A stretch of DNA of 64,000 nucleotides, from the NCBI RefSeq assembly GCF_030265065.1, contig NC_080416.1:23396501-23460500 (forward strand), given 5' to 3'. Origin of the DNA: Corythoichthys intestinalis (lineage: Eukaryota > Chordata > Actinopteri > Syngnathiformes > Syngnathidae). Position numbers and translations under genes: made by a program. Shown here one piece after another: positions 47,035 through 58,738 of the stretch (positions are counted from its first letter, which is position 1; every line of letters starts with the position of its first letter). The notes under the pieces are model-generated. The model was not told the origin of the DNA, made no database searches, and was given only the letters and a program-made list of their open reading frames with translations.

Positions 47035-49652
47035 AGTGCGTATGACAGGGGTCCCCAACCGCCGGGCCGTGGACCAGTATCGGTCCGTGGCGCATTTGGT
47101 ACCGGGCTGCAAAAGAAATAATAATTTATTAACGACTTCATAATGGCCAAATTAACTTTGGCCTGTGCCCCTTAACACACCAGTGTCCCTGTCTACTCTA
47201 GATATAATACTACAGGATGGAATGTCGTCATAGAAATCCATTGATTGGACTGCTAGCAGTGCATCTTGTTTTGTATATCTATATGCACTTGTCCTCGATA
47301 ATAATGTCTGACGTAGGGCGGGCGAATCTCATTTGTTCCCGGAAAAAAATTAGCCCCCACACTTGATGGGACTATCTCGTCTCAACGAAACAAGCTCAGG
47401 CCTCCCACTGATTCAGCGGGTGAGTTCTATTTTCCCTGCACTTAACACCATGGGGCTAATAGCAAATGTTATTTCATATTTGCTGTATTTTCTGCCGCAG
47501 ATTGCCGGTGTTCTGACAAATTTGCATGTGCGTAACATTAAAAATGGCCGCAAATGCAACGATTCCAATGCAAATTCTACAAACTTTCTTTGAAGAAAGG
47601 AATTGGTATTAACTTACGTTTGCCATGTTAGCTGCACACAACAACTGCACGCAGCTCTCTCACTTGACTTCGCCGTGTTGTTAAGCATTAATTTACGCCA
47701 TTTTGTGTTGCACATCCATGTTTATGATTTAAATAATTTTTTAGCACCGTTGGATAACATTGAGGGTCCAACTGAATATAAAAGAGGGCTTTTTCATCGC
47801 CACAAAAGCTTTGGGAGCAACATTTTATAAGGGGGCAAAATTTGACAGAATACTGGTCCGTGAAAAAAACAAGACCCAAATCACACCGGTCCATTGTGTA
47901 AAAAAGGTTGGGGACCCCTGGCGTATGACACCGAAAAGCATATTTATTTCATATTTCACGCGGTGTTTTATACTCTTAAATGAAATGGACCGCATGGATG
48001 TGTGTGGAGGCGATCGTTTTATATATTCAATTTTTGAATCCCTCGCCATGAAAATGAGTGACTTTCGGCTCCAATCTCGGGTTTAGGATGAATGCGAATG
48101 TGATGTCAGCATCTCACAATACAGCATTGCTTTATAGCATGCAGATGGACTGCGGACTCAGCTGATTTTGTGGATTAATTTGTTTATTTTTCGCATCACG
48201 CCAGCCAAACGGCTGCAGGCTTTTGTAGCTGCACCAGGGAGAGGCGTGTGAACCATTATGGGGTTTCAAAAGGTTCCCGTTCATCGCGGATATTGGCCAA
48301 AACAAGCCCAACTACTGTGGGACCATTGGACTTACGAGGAAGTGAGTAAACATCGTATTTTGTTTTATGTCAAATACTGGGATCATGGCACACGTTTTAA
48401 TATGGTTTAATATACGTTTAAAATGGCTTGCATTTTGTGGCTGATTGTCCACCGAGAATATCACTCGGCCGACGACCGGCGGCTTGTTTGCACACCCCTT
48501 TCTATACCCGGCTTATTTTCCTCTTCGTGTGCCCGATGTTCTGTCAAAATTTCAACCCCATCAGAAATTGCAACTTTGTGTTAAAAATGGCCGCGAATAC
48601 AGCGATTACAAAGTAAACACTACAAACTTTCTTTAAATAAAGGACTATTTACTTACGTTTGATCATGGACAGAAATGTAGAAAAGTTCTCTTCAGATGAA
48701 CCCTGCGATGTTAGCTGCACAACAACTGTATGCCGCTTTCTGTTTACGTCTTCGCCGTGTAGTAAAGCATTATTTTACGCCATATTCGAGTTGACAATGT
48801 GGCAGCTACGCACTCCTCCGACGTTGGCGGTACTCTCCAGCTGCTTCCCCAGTAAGCTCTCCTGTCCGTAGCAGAGGAACGAGCTGTAACTTGCCCGCCG
48901 CTGGGCGGGTTGCCGATCGGCTAAGACAATCAACAACCCCGCCGCCGTGTGACATGGTCCGGGCTAGTTTTGTGTGATTCTTCACTTCGAAAAGCGAAAA
49001 TAAGACTTTGAGACGTCAACCGATTCGGGTTAGCATGTCGGCTAGCTGTCACGCCTCTTGGTTTGTTTACATTCTCCGAAGCCAGGGCAGGGAAATGACA
49101 AAAGCCTGACTAACTATGGTGGCATAAAATATTGTTCGGGAGGTGCAACAGTAAAGGTGAAGTCGACAGTTTTGACCATTATGGAGTAATTTTGCCATGT
49201 CGTACAGAATAAATGCATTTTTATTATTTCATATTCCATTTAGCACAAGACTGTTATTTGTCATGACCATACCATTTATTTAGCAACTGGTGAAAAATAC
49301 TTGGATAAAAAGAATATCCTGTGAAAATATTGGCGTAGAACGACTGAAACAATGACATTTTGCGGCTCTCTTCGTCACATTTTCCTCCTTCTGAATAATT
49401 AATGCAATAATGGGTAATAATCAATGGGCTGAATTCTAAATCAGATAAAACCATGACCCTGCCGGCGTCACCCTCCTGTTGGGGACGCTAGAGCCCTATA
49501 ATGGTAGGCGTGGCTAAACGGCGGATTAAAATACAAATTTCTTGTCATCTGCGCTTTGCCAAATTGTTGTATATAGTTGAATCGTCTTAAAATATGATTC
49601 TAATTCACATAATAACGCTAATGAATACTTTTTTTATCCTGTCGTACGCACT
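47035..49652 (-). mobile_element. Kolobok-like TTAA transposon, copy 2, with hAT in its end
   Basis: AGTGCGTATGACA at the left (split by the hAT at 47046-47920 twelve bases in) and TGTCGTACGCACT at the right; TTAA at 49653-49656, CTAA at 47031-47034. About 1.74 kb after removing the insert. Inverted relative of 36794-38447, with shared blocks such as CCAATATCC, GGGACCATTGGACTTAC and CCATACCATTTATTTAGC. Confidence 0.75.
47046..47920. mobile_element. hAT-like element, CAGGGGTCCCCAACC ends, carrying Kolobok sequence
   Basis: CAGGGGTCCCCAACC to GGTTGGGGACCCCTG; perfect TSD GCGTATGA (47038-47045, 47921-47928), taken from the Kolobok end. Its interior (about 47498-47712) matches the interior of the Kolobok copies (48535-48790) block for block: AAAAATGGCCGC, TACAAACTTTCTTT, ACTTACGTTTG, TGTTAGCTGCAC, TTACGCCAT. 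Confidence 0.8.
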
Positions 49653-49664
49653 TTAACGTCTTTA

Positions 49665-50040
49665 GTAGGGCAAGCTGAAACCGCTTTCTGGCGTTTCATG
49701 GTCCACATCTTCAATCCTTGGTTCTCGCTTGTAGTTGTTGATGCTTTTGAAAGCTCAGGTTTGAAAAAGTTACGTATATCCATCTTGCCTCTTCTGTTCT
49801 CAGGTGTTTTTGTTTCTTTTGGCTAAGTAAAGCAAATGACTGTTTCTAAGGTGCTTCTCACACGATCTGTTTGAAAAATAATTTTGACCCACGATAAATA
49901 TATATTTTTTGTTCATTTCATTCATTTTTGTTGTTTGTTTTATAGCTTTATAACTTTTATCGACAACATTTATCTGGCAAAGTCTTAATTTTAAATTCAG
50001 AAAGTGTAATGGAAAGTCAATTACATGCATTTTCGGCTAT
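49665..50040 (+). mobile_element. Partial CATAGGCGGA-element relative (empty-site copy)
   Basis: Follows the sequence on either side of the ISL2EU element at 50868-53520: GTCCACATCTTCAATCCTTGG ... TTTGAAAAAGTTACGTATATCC ... AAGTCTTAATTTTAAATTCA. At 49770 it runs uninterrupted where the other copy has the insertion. Confidence 0.65.
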
Positions 50041-50940
50041 GCTGGGCTCCATAATTGTGGTTTTATCCGCTCAATTTCCCTCTCTCGCTCAATTTTGGCC
50101 CTTGCGCTTGCCGGTTTGTTTTCTCTGCGCGCTCAATTTGGCACACAGATTACAAACGTGCCACGAAGCCAACCAATCAGAGAGCTGGCGGAAGTACAAA
50201 GATTGGTTGAATTGGACGGGAGAAGAATAACTTCGTTGGACACAGCCGATCGGTAGATAAATGATAAATAATTGTATTATGTTTACATTCAGATTTGTTG
50301 ATTCAAAATAATATTCAGATATTATTTTGTGTAACCACGCCGAGGCGGAGTTATTTTGACTTTTGTGGCGGGGGGGCAAAAATGTTGATGACCCCATTAT
50401 GCAGTGTCAGCAATAAAATTAATTTACAAGATATACTGTATGCTCGGATTTTAGCTTAGTCCATGCTCGTACATACAGGTATCCCAGCTGTGTGTTCATG
50501 CGCGAGCGTGCGTGTTTTCTGTCTTACCAAGTGGTGAAGTAGATGCCGCATCCTTTTTTGACTGAATATTCCAGCCAGGAATAATTATAATAATACATTA
50601 AAAATGAGTGGTTTTGTTTTACAATTAACAGCTATCGTGGGGCAAACTGAAATTTCGCTCAGCCATGGTCCACATCTTCAATCCTTGGTTCTCGCTCAAT
50701 AGTTGTTGTCGCTTTTGAAAGCTTAGGTTTGAAAAAATTACATAGTTGTTGTCGCTTTTGAAAGTTTAGGTCTGAAAAAATACGTTGTTGTCGCTTTTGA
50801 AAGCTTAGGTTTGAAAAAATTATGTAGTTGTTATCGCTTTTAAAGGCTTAGGTTTGAAAAAATTACTTACCGTATTTTTCAGACTATAAGTCGCAGTTTT
50901 TTTCATAGTTTGGCTGGGGGGGGCGATTTATACTCTGGAG

Positions 50941-53108
50941 TAGTGTTGTATCAGTCGCGAACGATTCGTTCTTTTTGAACGAATTGTTTGGGTGAACGAG
51001 ACCGAACTAATCACCATCTGCACTGATTCGTTCTATGAAGTTGGTGCTTGTTCACTGCGTGGGAGGGCGTTGAGCAAGCGGCAGCGTCTTCTGACATCGC
51101 ACACGACCAATCAGACGCCAGCCTCATCGCGGGCAGGGGAGGGACCGGAAACAGAATCAGGGCGTATGTCACTCACTTCCACGTGTGGCCAATGAGCAGC
51201 CAGCGTGCAGGCAGGGGGGCAAGACTGGGTTTTGTCACTTCCCGTTCAGTGACTCGGTCCTCCGGTTCCTGACCTAGCTTGCTGCTAACTTGACTTTCCA
51301 GTAATGACTATGCGGTGAACGAATCAAAAAATGAAAGGAAAGGACTTTGTCACATATTTGTTAACGTGGAGCCTATCAAATGCAGCTCAAAAAGACAAAA
51401 AGACCACACAAATCTAGCGAGCATGGTTTAGTGTACTACTTTTCTCAACAGACTCGCGACTACCTATTACGGCATACTATCAAATTTACAGTAATTTAAA
51501 ACACGGGTAGCTACGAGGCAAGCAAAAGCTGAGCTGCGGTCGCGTGACGGCAATGAAGGGGGCAAAGAACTGTCACTATATGGAGGCTTAATGGCAGCGA
51601 TATTTACCTCATTTACCTGTGCACAGTAAAAAAGAATATTTAGTATGATCACCATAATACTGATTTGCAATGAAACGGTATATACATGTCCATTTTTTAC
51701 AAGTGTTTTATTTTATTTTTTTTCGTGTCAGGTGTTGGTTGGTTTGACAAATTATGTCAATCCGTCCATCATGCGCTACTCAAGCGCCCCAAAACAACGC
51801 ACGCGGACACGGGAGATGTCGCAATATGTCTACATTTTTCTTAACAGACTAATGAGGGTAGAAAGGCGACATCGTAAAGAGCAAACAATTATTTCTCGTC
51901 AGCATTTGACGATCTGAGATGCGGGGACGACAGGGGAGCTGACCGGATTATTTTATTTATTAATACCAGTGCAAAAATTCAATACGATCACCATAATACT
52001 GATTTGCAATGAAACTGTATATACATGTCAATTTTTTCCGAGTGTTTTATTTTATTTTTTTCGTGTCAGAGCGTGTCGGTTGGTTTGACAAATTATGTCA
52101 ATTCGTCCATCATGCGCTACTCAAGCGCCCCAAAACAACGCACGCGGACACGGAAGATGTCGCAATATGTCTACATTTTTCTTAACAGACTAATGAGGGT
52201 AGAAAGGCGACATCGTAAAGAGCAAGCAATCATTTCTCGTCAGCATTTGACGAGCTGAGATGCGGGGACGACAGGGGAGTTGACCGGATTATTTTATTCA
52301 TTAATACCAGTGCAAAAATTCAATACGATCATCTTAATACTGATTTGCAATTAAACTGTCAAATATCAAAATGTAGTATTGTCTTTATTTCAGAGCAGCA
52401 CATTCGACAACTAACTATTTACACTTATAGTTTTAACAATAGTTACTAAAAATAATAGTGATGAGCATAAAAACAAAAATACAACAGAGCGAGAGGTAAA
52501 TATGATGTGTTGGTCGTTCCATATTTAGAAATTAAACTTTCGATTTATTTTTATTTTCGTGACAGCAAGCATGCTGCGTTAGCTGGTAGCAGCAGCATTG
52601 TAAATGTAATCAAGAACATGCTAAAGAAAGTCCGTGCGCCCCCGACCCCAACCCCCCGCTCCCGCCACAAAAGGAAAATGTTTAACCGTGTCCTCAATCG
52701 AAATGCAAGCACGAGCCATGACTTTGAGCCCATAGAACTAGGACAGACGACGCGGAAGTTCTCCCTCGCTTTTGCAGCAGCGGGAGGGAGACGAGGCTGT
52801 CTGTGAAAGCAGAATGATATTGCCTGTCACTCATTACTGAAACTACGATGAGCGGTCAATGAGGAGCCTGTGTGCAAGAGAGAGGAAGGGACCAAGAATG
52901 TCACTTCCCGTTCAGTTATACTGCGAAGCGGTCTTTGGTGATTCGTTCGGCAACCTCACTTCCCGTTCACTAACCGAACGATTCATTTGGGCGGGGAGGG
53001 AGATGAGGGGGGCGAACGATTCGTTGAACGATTCGTTTGAACGAATCTTTTTACTGAACGATCCGGAATGGATTCGTTTACTCAAGTGAACGACAGATCC
53101 CGTCACTA
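50941..53108 (+). mobile_element. hAT-like element, TAGTGTTGTATCAGTCG ends, innermost
   Basis: TAGTGTTGTATCAGTCGCGA to GATCCCGTCACTA; perfect TSD CTCTGGAG (50933-50940, 53109-53116). GAACGATTCGTT blocks repeat near both ends. Contains a direct duplication of about 360 bases (51620-51960, 51985-52320) and an unrelated 99-codon frame at 52507-52806 without known domains. Youngest of a three-layer nest. Confidence 0.85.
51709..52258 (+). repeat. Direct duplication with paired open frames
   Basis: The two copies encode near-identical 61-residue frames (LTNYVNPSIMRYSSAPKQRT / LTNYVNSSIMRYSSAPKQRT and onward). The few differences are mostly amino-acid changing, so the frames need not be under selection. 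No family recognised. Confidence 0.5.
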
Positions 53109-54138
53109 CTCTGGAGTGACTTACGTGTGAAATTATTAACACATTATTATATCATTTCACATGTTATTTTGGTGTTTTGGAATGACACCGATGGTTTGGT
53201 AAACTTGTTAGCATGTTCTTTATGCTATATTTATCTGAATAACTCTTAATAGCTATGTTACGTTAACATACCACCCACGTTCGCATTTCGTTGTTCATGC
53301 ATCATGTAACATCGTACTGTACACTTATTCAGCATGTTGTTCTCTATTGTATTATTATTTTAAATTGCCTTTCAAGATGACATAGGATTTTATCAAGTAA
53401 ATTTCTCCCCAAAATGCGAGTTATACTTCGGTGCGACTTATTTTTTTTTCTCTTTGTTGGGCATTTTATGGCTGGTGCGACTTATACTCAAGTGCGACTT
53501 ATAGTCCGAAAAATACGGTATATCCATCTTGCCTCTTCTGGTCTTTTTTTTTTTTTTTTTTGCTAAACAAAGCAAATGACTAAGATGCTAGTCACATGAT
53601 CTGTTCGAAAAATCATTTTGACCCATCTTATGTTCATTTTATTCATTTTTGTTGTTTCTTTGCTTTACAAATTTTATAGACAACATTTTACCGACAAAGT
53701 CTTAATTTTAAATTCATATATTGGAAAGTCGATTACATGCAATGACATTTTTGGCCATCAGGGGGTGTGGGGGGGGGCATAGGTCCCCCCTTAATCTCCG
53801 CGTATGCAACCGCAACGCTCAAAAATCAAATAAACATTTAATCACGTAGATATATGTTTGAAGTGTAATTAAGTGCTATAGAAATATGCTCAGGGTTTAT
53901 TGAACAGTTTCATGCACGAATTATTATTTTAGCTCTTATAGGGTACTCATTTCACTCATTAGCTGCCACTGACGGCGCTAAACATCCAATCCATCCCTCC
54001 CAGTCAAAATGGATTGGACCCACAGCGCCATCAATGGCACTGAAACATGAGCATCTGTCATCATAAGCATACCGTGTGTCAAATATCATGGAACCAAAAA
54101 ATAAAAACCAACTTTGTGTTACTTATGGCAGTAACAAG

Positions 54139-54921
54139 TACAGGTGGGAACTCCTTGGTACCTCACGATACCATACAATTTGCGATACAAAGCTCACGAT
54201 AACGATTATCTCACGATATGGCGATACAACGATTATCGATACTTTGGGCAGGAAATCATTCTACAAAACAACTAATAAACAGAAAAACAAGCTATCTTAA
54301 TCCTTCACTAGTAGACGTCCAATCCATTTGAGCTGGGAGGATGGCAGCGAATGAACCCCTCCTACTTCAGTCAGGCCCCTCCCTCTTCTATGGCCGTCAG
54401 TGGCAGCTAATGCCAGGAAACGAGGTCATTTTTAGCCATTTCTGGTCATTACCTGTTGATTTTCATTCACTTCGTGTTAATTTTGGAGCATGTCAAGGTC
54501 ACTTCCTGTTTATTTTGGGCTACAGAACAGAAAGTGACACGGGAATGAATAGGCAGTGATTCAAACTCAATTGGAATGTACCTGTAATTGCCCTAAAATG
54601 AACAGAAAGTGAACTGTAAATGCCCTGGAAATAGGAGTGACTGCGAATGCTCTGGCTTCGAACGAATGTTCATTTGCCTTTCCTAGTCTTAATGGATTGG
54701 ACGTCGAGCGCCGTCAATGGCAGCCATAGAGTTAACTGAGACACTGTTATGGTGGAAGATTTTGGAAGCAACTTGTTGGTTCCTTTTTTTTTTTTTTTTT
54801 TTTTTAAACATTGACAGCTTTTTAAAACGATATCTCGATTCTTGGCATGAGCTTATGGATAACCTTTTGGGATGCAAATTATCACGATATATCACCATTT
54901 CGATATTTTGTCACCCCCTTA
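54139..54921 (-). mobile_element. TAGGGGTGTGAC hAT-like element, inverted copy
   Basis: TACAGGTGGGAACTCC to TTTTGTCACCCCCTTA; perfect TSD GTAACAAG (54131-54138, 54922-54929). Collinear, in reverse, with 38454-39210. Confidence 0.85.
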
Positions 54922-54929
54922 GTAACAAG

Positions 54930-56080
54930 TGTGTATTTTTTTGTATATATTGTATTAATTTATGAATTTATGATTATAACAAATACATAGTAATAATAAA
55001 AAAAAAATACTAATACAGGTAGTCCCCGGGTTACGACGTACCTGATTTATGTGATTTCGACACACAAGGTAGAGCGCATTGGGACCCCCAAAGAAGTTGT
55101 GCAGCCGAGAGAGGAGATAGATTACAGCTGCAAGCCTGCGCGCACATTTGTTGCTTGTGAAGCATCAAAAGGAAACACCTGTATTTAACACCTTTTGCAC
55201 TATTGTGCATTTTCAATTGTGGTCAAATACTTAGGCGAGTGTATGTGATTATTTTTGATGATGTGCTGACGCTAACTGATACATGCTAACCGTTTGTGTG
55301 GGTTGTTATTGCTGTATCAGCAGCTAGTTATAAACGCAAATTTGAATTGCTGTCATTGGAGATGAAAATGATTTAATTTTCATTTTCATTCAGCAAGACT
55401 TAAGATCATGAGCAGCTGAATAAAGTCAGCAAACCACACGGCTGCAGACCGGGGGCTACCTGTAAATGCTAAATGACAAAGAAATAGTCACTTGCCCTAC
55501 AAAAGGGTTAAAGGTAAAAAGGGTCCAAACAAACTGTTAAGTGTCAACTTTTGAATTTTGTCCTGTCCCTGAAAGAGTTCAAAATGTTACAGGTTAGATT
55601 ACTGTATTCGCAGTGACAACTGGTCCCATTCCCAAATGATTATCATATGGCGAAAAAAGCCCACTGTATGCCTGACTGCCACAAATACATACAAATCTAG
55701 CAAAGCTCAAGCCTTATTGATGACTGGATACTAAAATTTGAGTTAGTGCCTCAATTACTTTTGTGATTTGTGGTATGTAAGACTTGTTCCGATTCATGGA
55801 AATTACTGCATGACAATTGATCATAAATTGACTTTAAAAAGGTCTCATTTGAGTGATGTGACTTGGAAATGAGACAAATGTGAGTCATGTTGACAAGATA
55901 GTAAACACAATAAGATGGGGTGGATACTATGAGCGAGCACGCTAGCAGGTACAGTCGCTTAATGACGGGCCGAGCCGGTTCGCTGGCTGCAACAAGATAT
56001 CATGTGTAGGATTACAGCGGGCCGCTAAATCAAGGCTGGGCGTACAGTGAATGAATGACAGGGAGCAGAGTCGGGACACA
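54930..56080. other. 3' flank of the S100A13-type gene
   Basis: 55013-55060 reads ACAGGTAGTCCCCGGGTTACG, a sequence common at ends of old vertebrate DNA transposons, but no partner end was found. The rest is unassigned. Unique G+C-richer sequence begins about 55910. Confidence 0.35.
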
Positions 56081-56088
56081 ATGAGGCC

Positions 56089-56094
56089 TTTAAT
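56089..56094 (-). terminator. Poly-A signal of the S100A13-type gene
   Basis: ATTAAA on the minus strand, 51 bases past the TAG stop. Confidence 0.5.
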
Positions 56095-56144
56095 CTGGGC
56101 CAACGGTTAACCAGGAACAAAAGCAGGGACCAGGAAGCGCGCTT

Positions 56145-57130
56145 CTAAGCGCCCTGCTGGGCGGCCAGTTTGCCGATCAGCTGCCAGAACTCGTCAAAGG
56201 TCAGCTCGCCGTCGGCGTTCTGGTCCAGGGACGACATGAGGCGGTCCACTGCGCCAGAATCGCCGGTCTGAAGAAAAGTAAGAGATGCAAAGGGCTGATA
56301 CTGTTTCGAATTTTCTTATCTCTTTGGCTGCCTTTCACAGAGATTGATGTCTCTTGAGGTCAATGGCAGCCATTGAGTTAAATGAGCAGCAAAATATCAT
56401 AAATCATGACACAGTAACGTAAAACATCACAGCAAAAATATGCATAGAAAATATAATGTCAATGACTTTAATATTGTGTATTTTTCTTTTTGGATATTAC
56501 ATATAAACTAATGATTCATTCCTTAATTTATATTTTTGTGAAAGTACTAGCACTGCAACGATTAATCGATTAATTTGATTAGAAAAAAGATTCAAATTCA
56601 ATTTTGCTGCTTCAAGTATTTTTTAATTGAAGTGAGGGTGTAATGTTTTGGTTTTAAAGTGTTTGCATTTAGTTTTATTGATTTGGGTGGATACACTGCC
56701 CTCTAGTGGCAACAGTGAATTTGAGAGAACTCATTTCACATGGCTGAATCCAGCTGCTCCCTGTTAAGACCAACATAAGCCAAGGTTTTGTTTGAGCTAA
56801 TGTTTTTTAACACATTCTTTATTTAGTTTATAGGTATATTTAGCTGTTTTTGTGGGAATATGTGTTTGAACCATTTGTTAAGAGCACTGTAAAAAAACTG
56901 TTGGCATTTTATAGCATTCAAGCTAGCGTACTTTAGCTATGTAGGTTAGCCAATTGTTCTTTTTTGTACTTAAATCCTCATTTATTTATTTAATAGAATT
57001 TTTTTCTATGTTCTCATCTGATTACTTGATTATTCGAACAAACTAGTTCATCAATTAATCGATGACTAAAATAATCGCAAGCTGCAGCCCTAAAAACTAC
57101 TATGGTGCAATTATTGATTTTGATGTTGAC

Positions 57131-57192
<62 letters not shown>

Positions 57193-57997
57193 GGCGTTAA
57201 CGCGCGGTAATTAATTTTTTAAATTAATCACGTTAAAATATTTGACGCAATTAACGCACACGTCCCGCTCAGAAAGTATTCTGCCTTTTGGTAAGTTTTA
57301 CAGCAAGGCTTTTTGTGCTGTCCAACAGCGAACTCTTGTGGTCGCTATGCGACATGGTTTATTGTTTTCTTGCCAGTTCATTATGGCTGCACGACGTCTC
57401 GGGCTGATAATGTTGTGCTTATATGATCCTTGGACAAGATTTGTCCGTAAGTATGGTTGTTGTAAAGAATGTACATATTATGTTAGTAAGCGAAATGTTA
57501 TATTTTTTGTATGAGACGCTTTTTGTTTATGTTTAGTGAACCTGTATAGCGTGCTAAGCTAACGTTGTTGCTAATGCAATGCTTATGTACTTTTTTTTGT
57601 AGTTTTACGTCGGTCTAAAGAGGACAATGGTTTGAGGCCCTTTTATTAATAAATCAGATGAAAAAGGAAGAAGTCTGATTATTAAGGCGTCGTTCACTAG
57701 CTGTCTAGCTTTGGAAAAAGTAGACGCTTCGGAGTGAGGACAGCATAGACAGATTTAAATGACAGTAGAGTGAAATGCCCACTAAAGTCCTTATGTACCG
57801 TATGTTGAATGTATATATCCATCTTGTGTCTTATCTTTCCATTCCAACAAATTATTTTACAGAATATATATATAATTTACAGAAAAATATGGCATATTTT
57901 ATAGATGGTTTGAATTGCGATTAATTGCGATTAATTACGATTAATTAATTTTTAAGCTGTAATTAACGCGATTAAAAATTTTAATCGTTTGAGAGCC

Positions 57998-58029
<32 letters not shown>

Positions 58030-58597
58030 ACAGTGAATATAGTATAAAAAATCGTATTTATATCTCCATGTCCATTTTATTTATTCACTTATTTAATTGT
58101 AGGCCTATATATGTGATTTAGCATTTATGCCATTTTATGTAATAATCATACACACTAATTTACTATTTATTCTAATTTTCTATGGGAATACTGCAGTAAA
58201 AGGTAATGTACCAAAATGAGGTAAAAACTGAAAGCATAGTCATGCGGTGCTACTATCTTTTTGACCATTATGCTTTATGATCTTACATTTTTTTGTCACG
58301 TGACAAATGCATCTGCAAAAGGGATTTTTTTTTAAAAACCACTCTGCTGCGAAAATGACAGAAATTGGGAGTTCTAAGTGGCTTTAATACTGTTGTTTAC
58401 AACCTTAGACGGGCAACAAAGTGTGACAGCGAGTGCAAAATGTGATTCAAGAGGGCAAACACACTTACCTTGACAAAGTTGGGAAGCTGCGCGGCGACCA
58501 ATTGGTGGAACTCATCCCGACTTAGTGTGCCAGCACACCCATCATTGCCCGCGTACGCCTTGAACTGGTTGACCAAAGTCAAGATGGCGGCCTCCAT
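56145..58597 (-). CDS. Short S100A13/A14-type calcium-binding protein
   Basis: Exons 58597-58469 (43 codons) and 56267-56145 (40 codons plus TAG) give 83 residues, at the short end for S100s. Phase-0 intron with AAG|GTAAGTG and TCTTCAG|ACC. N-terminal helix MEAAILTLVNQF; degenerate S100-type hand around AGNDGCAGTLSRDEF (16-30); AAQLPNFVK matches the TQQLPHLLK of S100A13/A14; canonical loop DQNADGELTFDE (58-69); FWQLIGKLA matches YWRLIGELA of S100A13. S100A13 in mammals joins the non-classical export of FGF1 and IL-1alpha. The protein lacks the basic C-terminal tail of mammalian S100A13, so that role should not be assumed. The 2.2-kb intron holds a TAGTGCTGCA hAT, an (AT)n run and a GGGCTGTCA MITE. 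Assignment to A13 rather than A14 or a teleost-only S100 is inferred. Confidence 0.85.
56548..57092 (+). mobile_element. TAGTGCTGCA hAT-like element in the S100A13-type intron
   Basis: TAGCACTGCAACGATTAATC to CAAGCTGCAGCCCTA; flanks GAAAGTAC/AAAACTAC agree at 6 of 8 bases. Confidence 0.8.
57130..57189. repeat. (AT)n microsatellite
   Basis: About 60 bases of alternating AT, continuing at 58001-58030 on the other side of a transposon that inserted into it. Confidence 0.9.
57190..58000 (-). mobile_element. GGGCTGTCA-family MITE inside an (AT)n run
   Basis: TTAGGGCGTTAACGCGCGG to TTTAATCGTTTGAGAGCCCTA, flanked both sides by ATATATAT, so the TSD cannot be distinguished from the microsatellite. 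Longer than 4124-4756: contains an extra transcribed-looking block (57270-57780) with a 90-codon frame of unknown meaning. Confidence 0.75.
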
Positions 58598-58672
58598 GCT
58601 GGTTCAAACTAGAAAAAAAGCTAACCTAAATTCTTAAATCAGGGGATCATGGCGATGAGACATACAACTTAC

Positions 58673-58738
58673 CGGACAGCGTGGTGTGCTCAAGCAGGAA
58701 CGTCTCGCCTTCAAGACGATGATGCTCATCTATTTAAA
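58673..58738 (-). promoter_or_regulatory. Promoter and noncoding exon 1 of the S100A13-type gene
   Basis: GTTTAAATAG on the minus strand (about 58731-58739) is a TATA-like box. A short noncoding exon (about 58706-58673) ends CTGTCCG|GTAAGTTG. The coding exon's acceptor (TTTTTTTCTAG) lies 60 bases further, so the first intron is tiny. Confidence 0.6.

Larger units (their letters stand above)
50868..53520. mobile_element. ISL2EU element, nested
   Basis: TACCGTATTTTTCAGACTAT to GTCCGAAAAATACGGTA, with ACTATAAGTCGCAG / GTGCGACTTATAGTC, the classic ISL2EU (PIF/Harbinger-related) ends of fish; TA duplicated relative to the related empty site at 49770. Split by a hAT at 50941-53108. Confidence 0.8.
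50340..53806 (+). mobile_element. CATAGGCGGA hAT-like element with two nested insertions
   Basis: Left CCGAGGCGGAG...GGGGGGGCAAAAATGTTGATG and right CCCCCCTTAATCTCCGCGTATG parallel 27127-28304. Flanks agree at 5 of 8 bases (TAACCACG/CAACCGCA). Four tandem copies of a 50-base GTTGTCGCTTTTGAAAG unit lie at 50700-50860. It is split by 50868-53520. Confidence 0.65.

Noticed and set aside
52507-52806. 99-codon frame inside the innermost hAT
   Set aside because: Basic, low-complexity middle (APPTPTPRSR) and no transposase motif; kept only as a note under the element.
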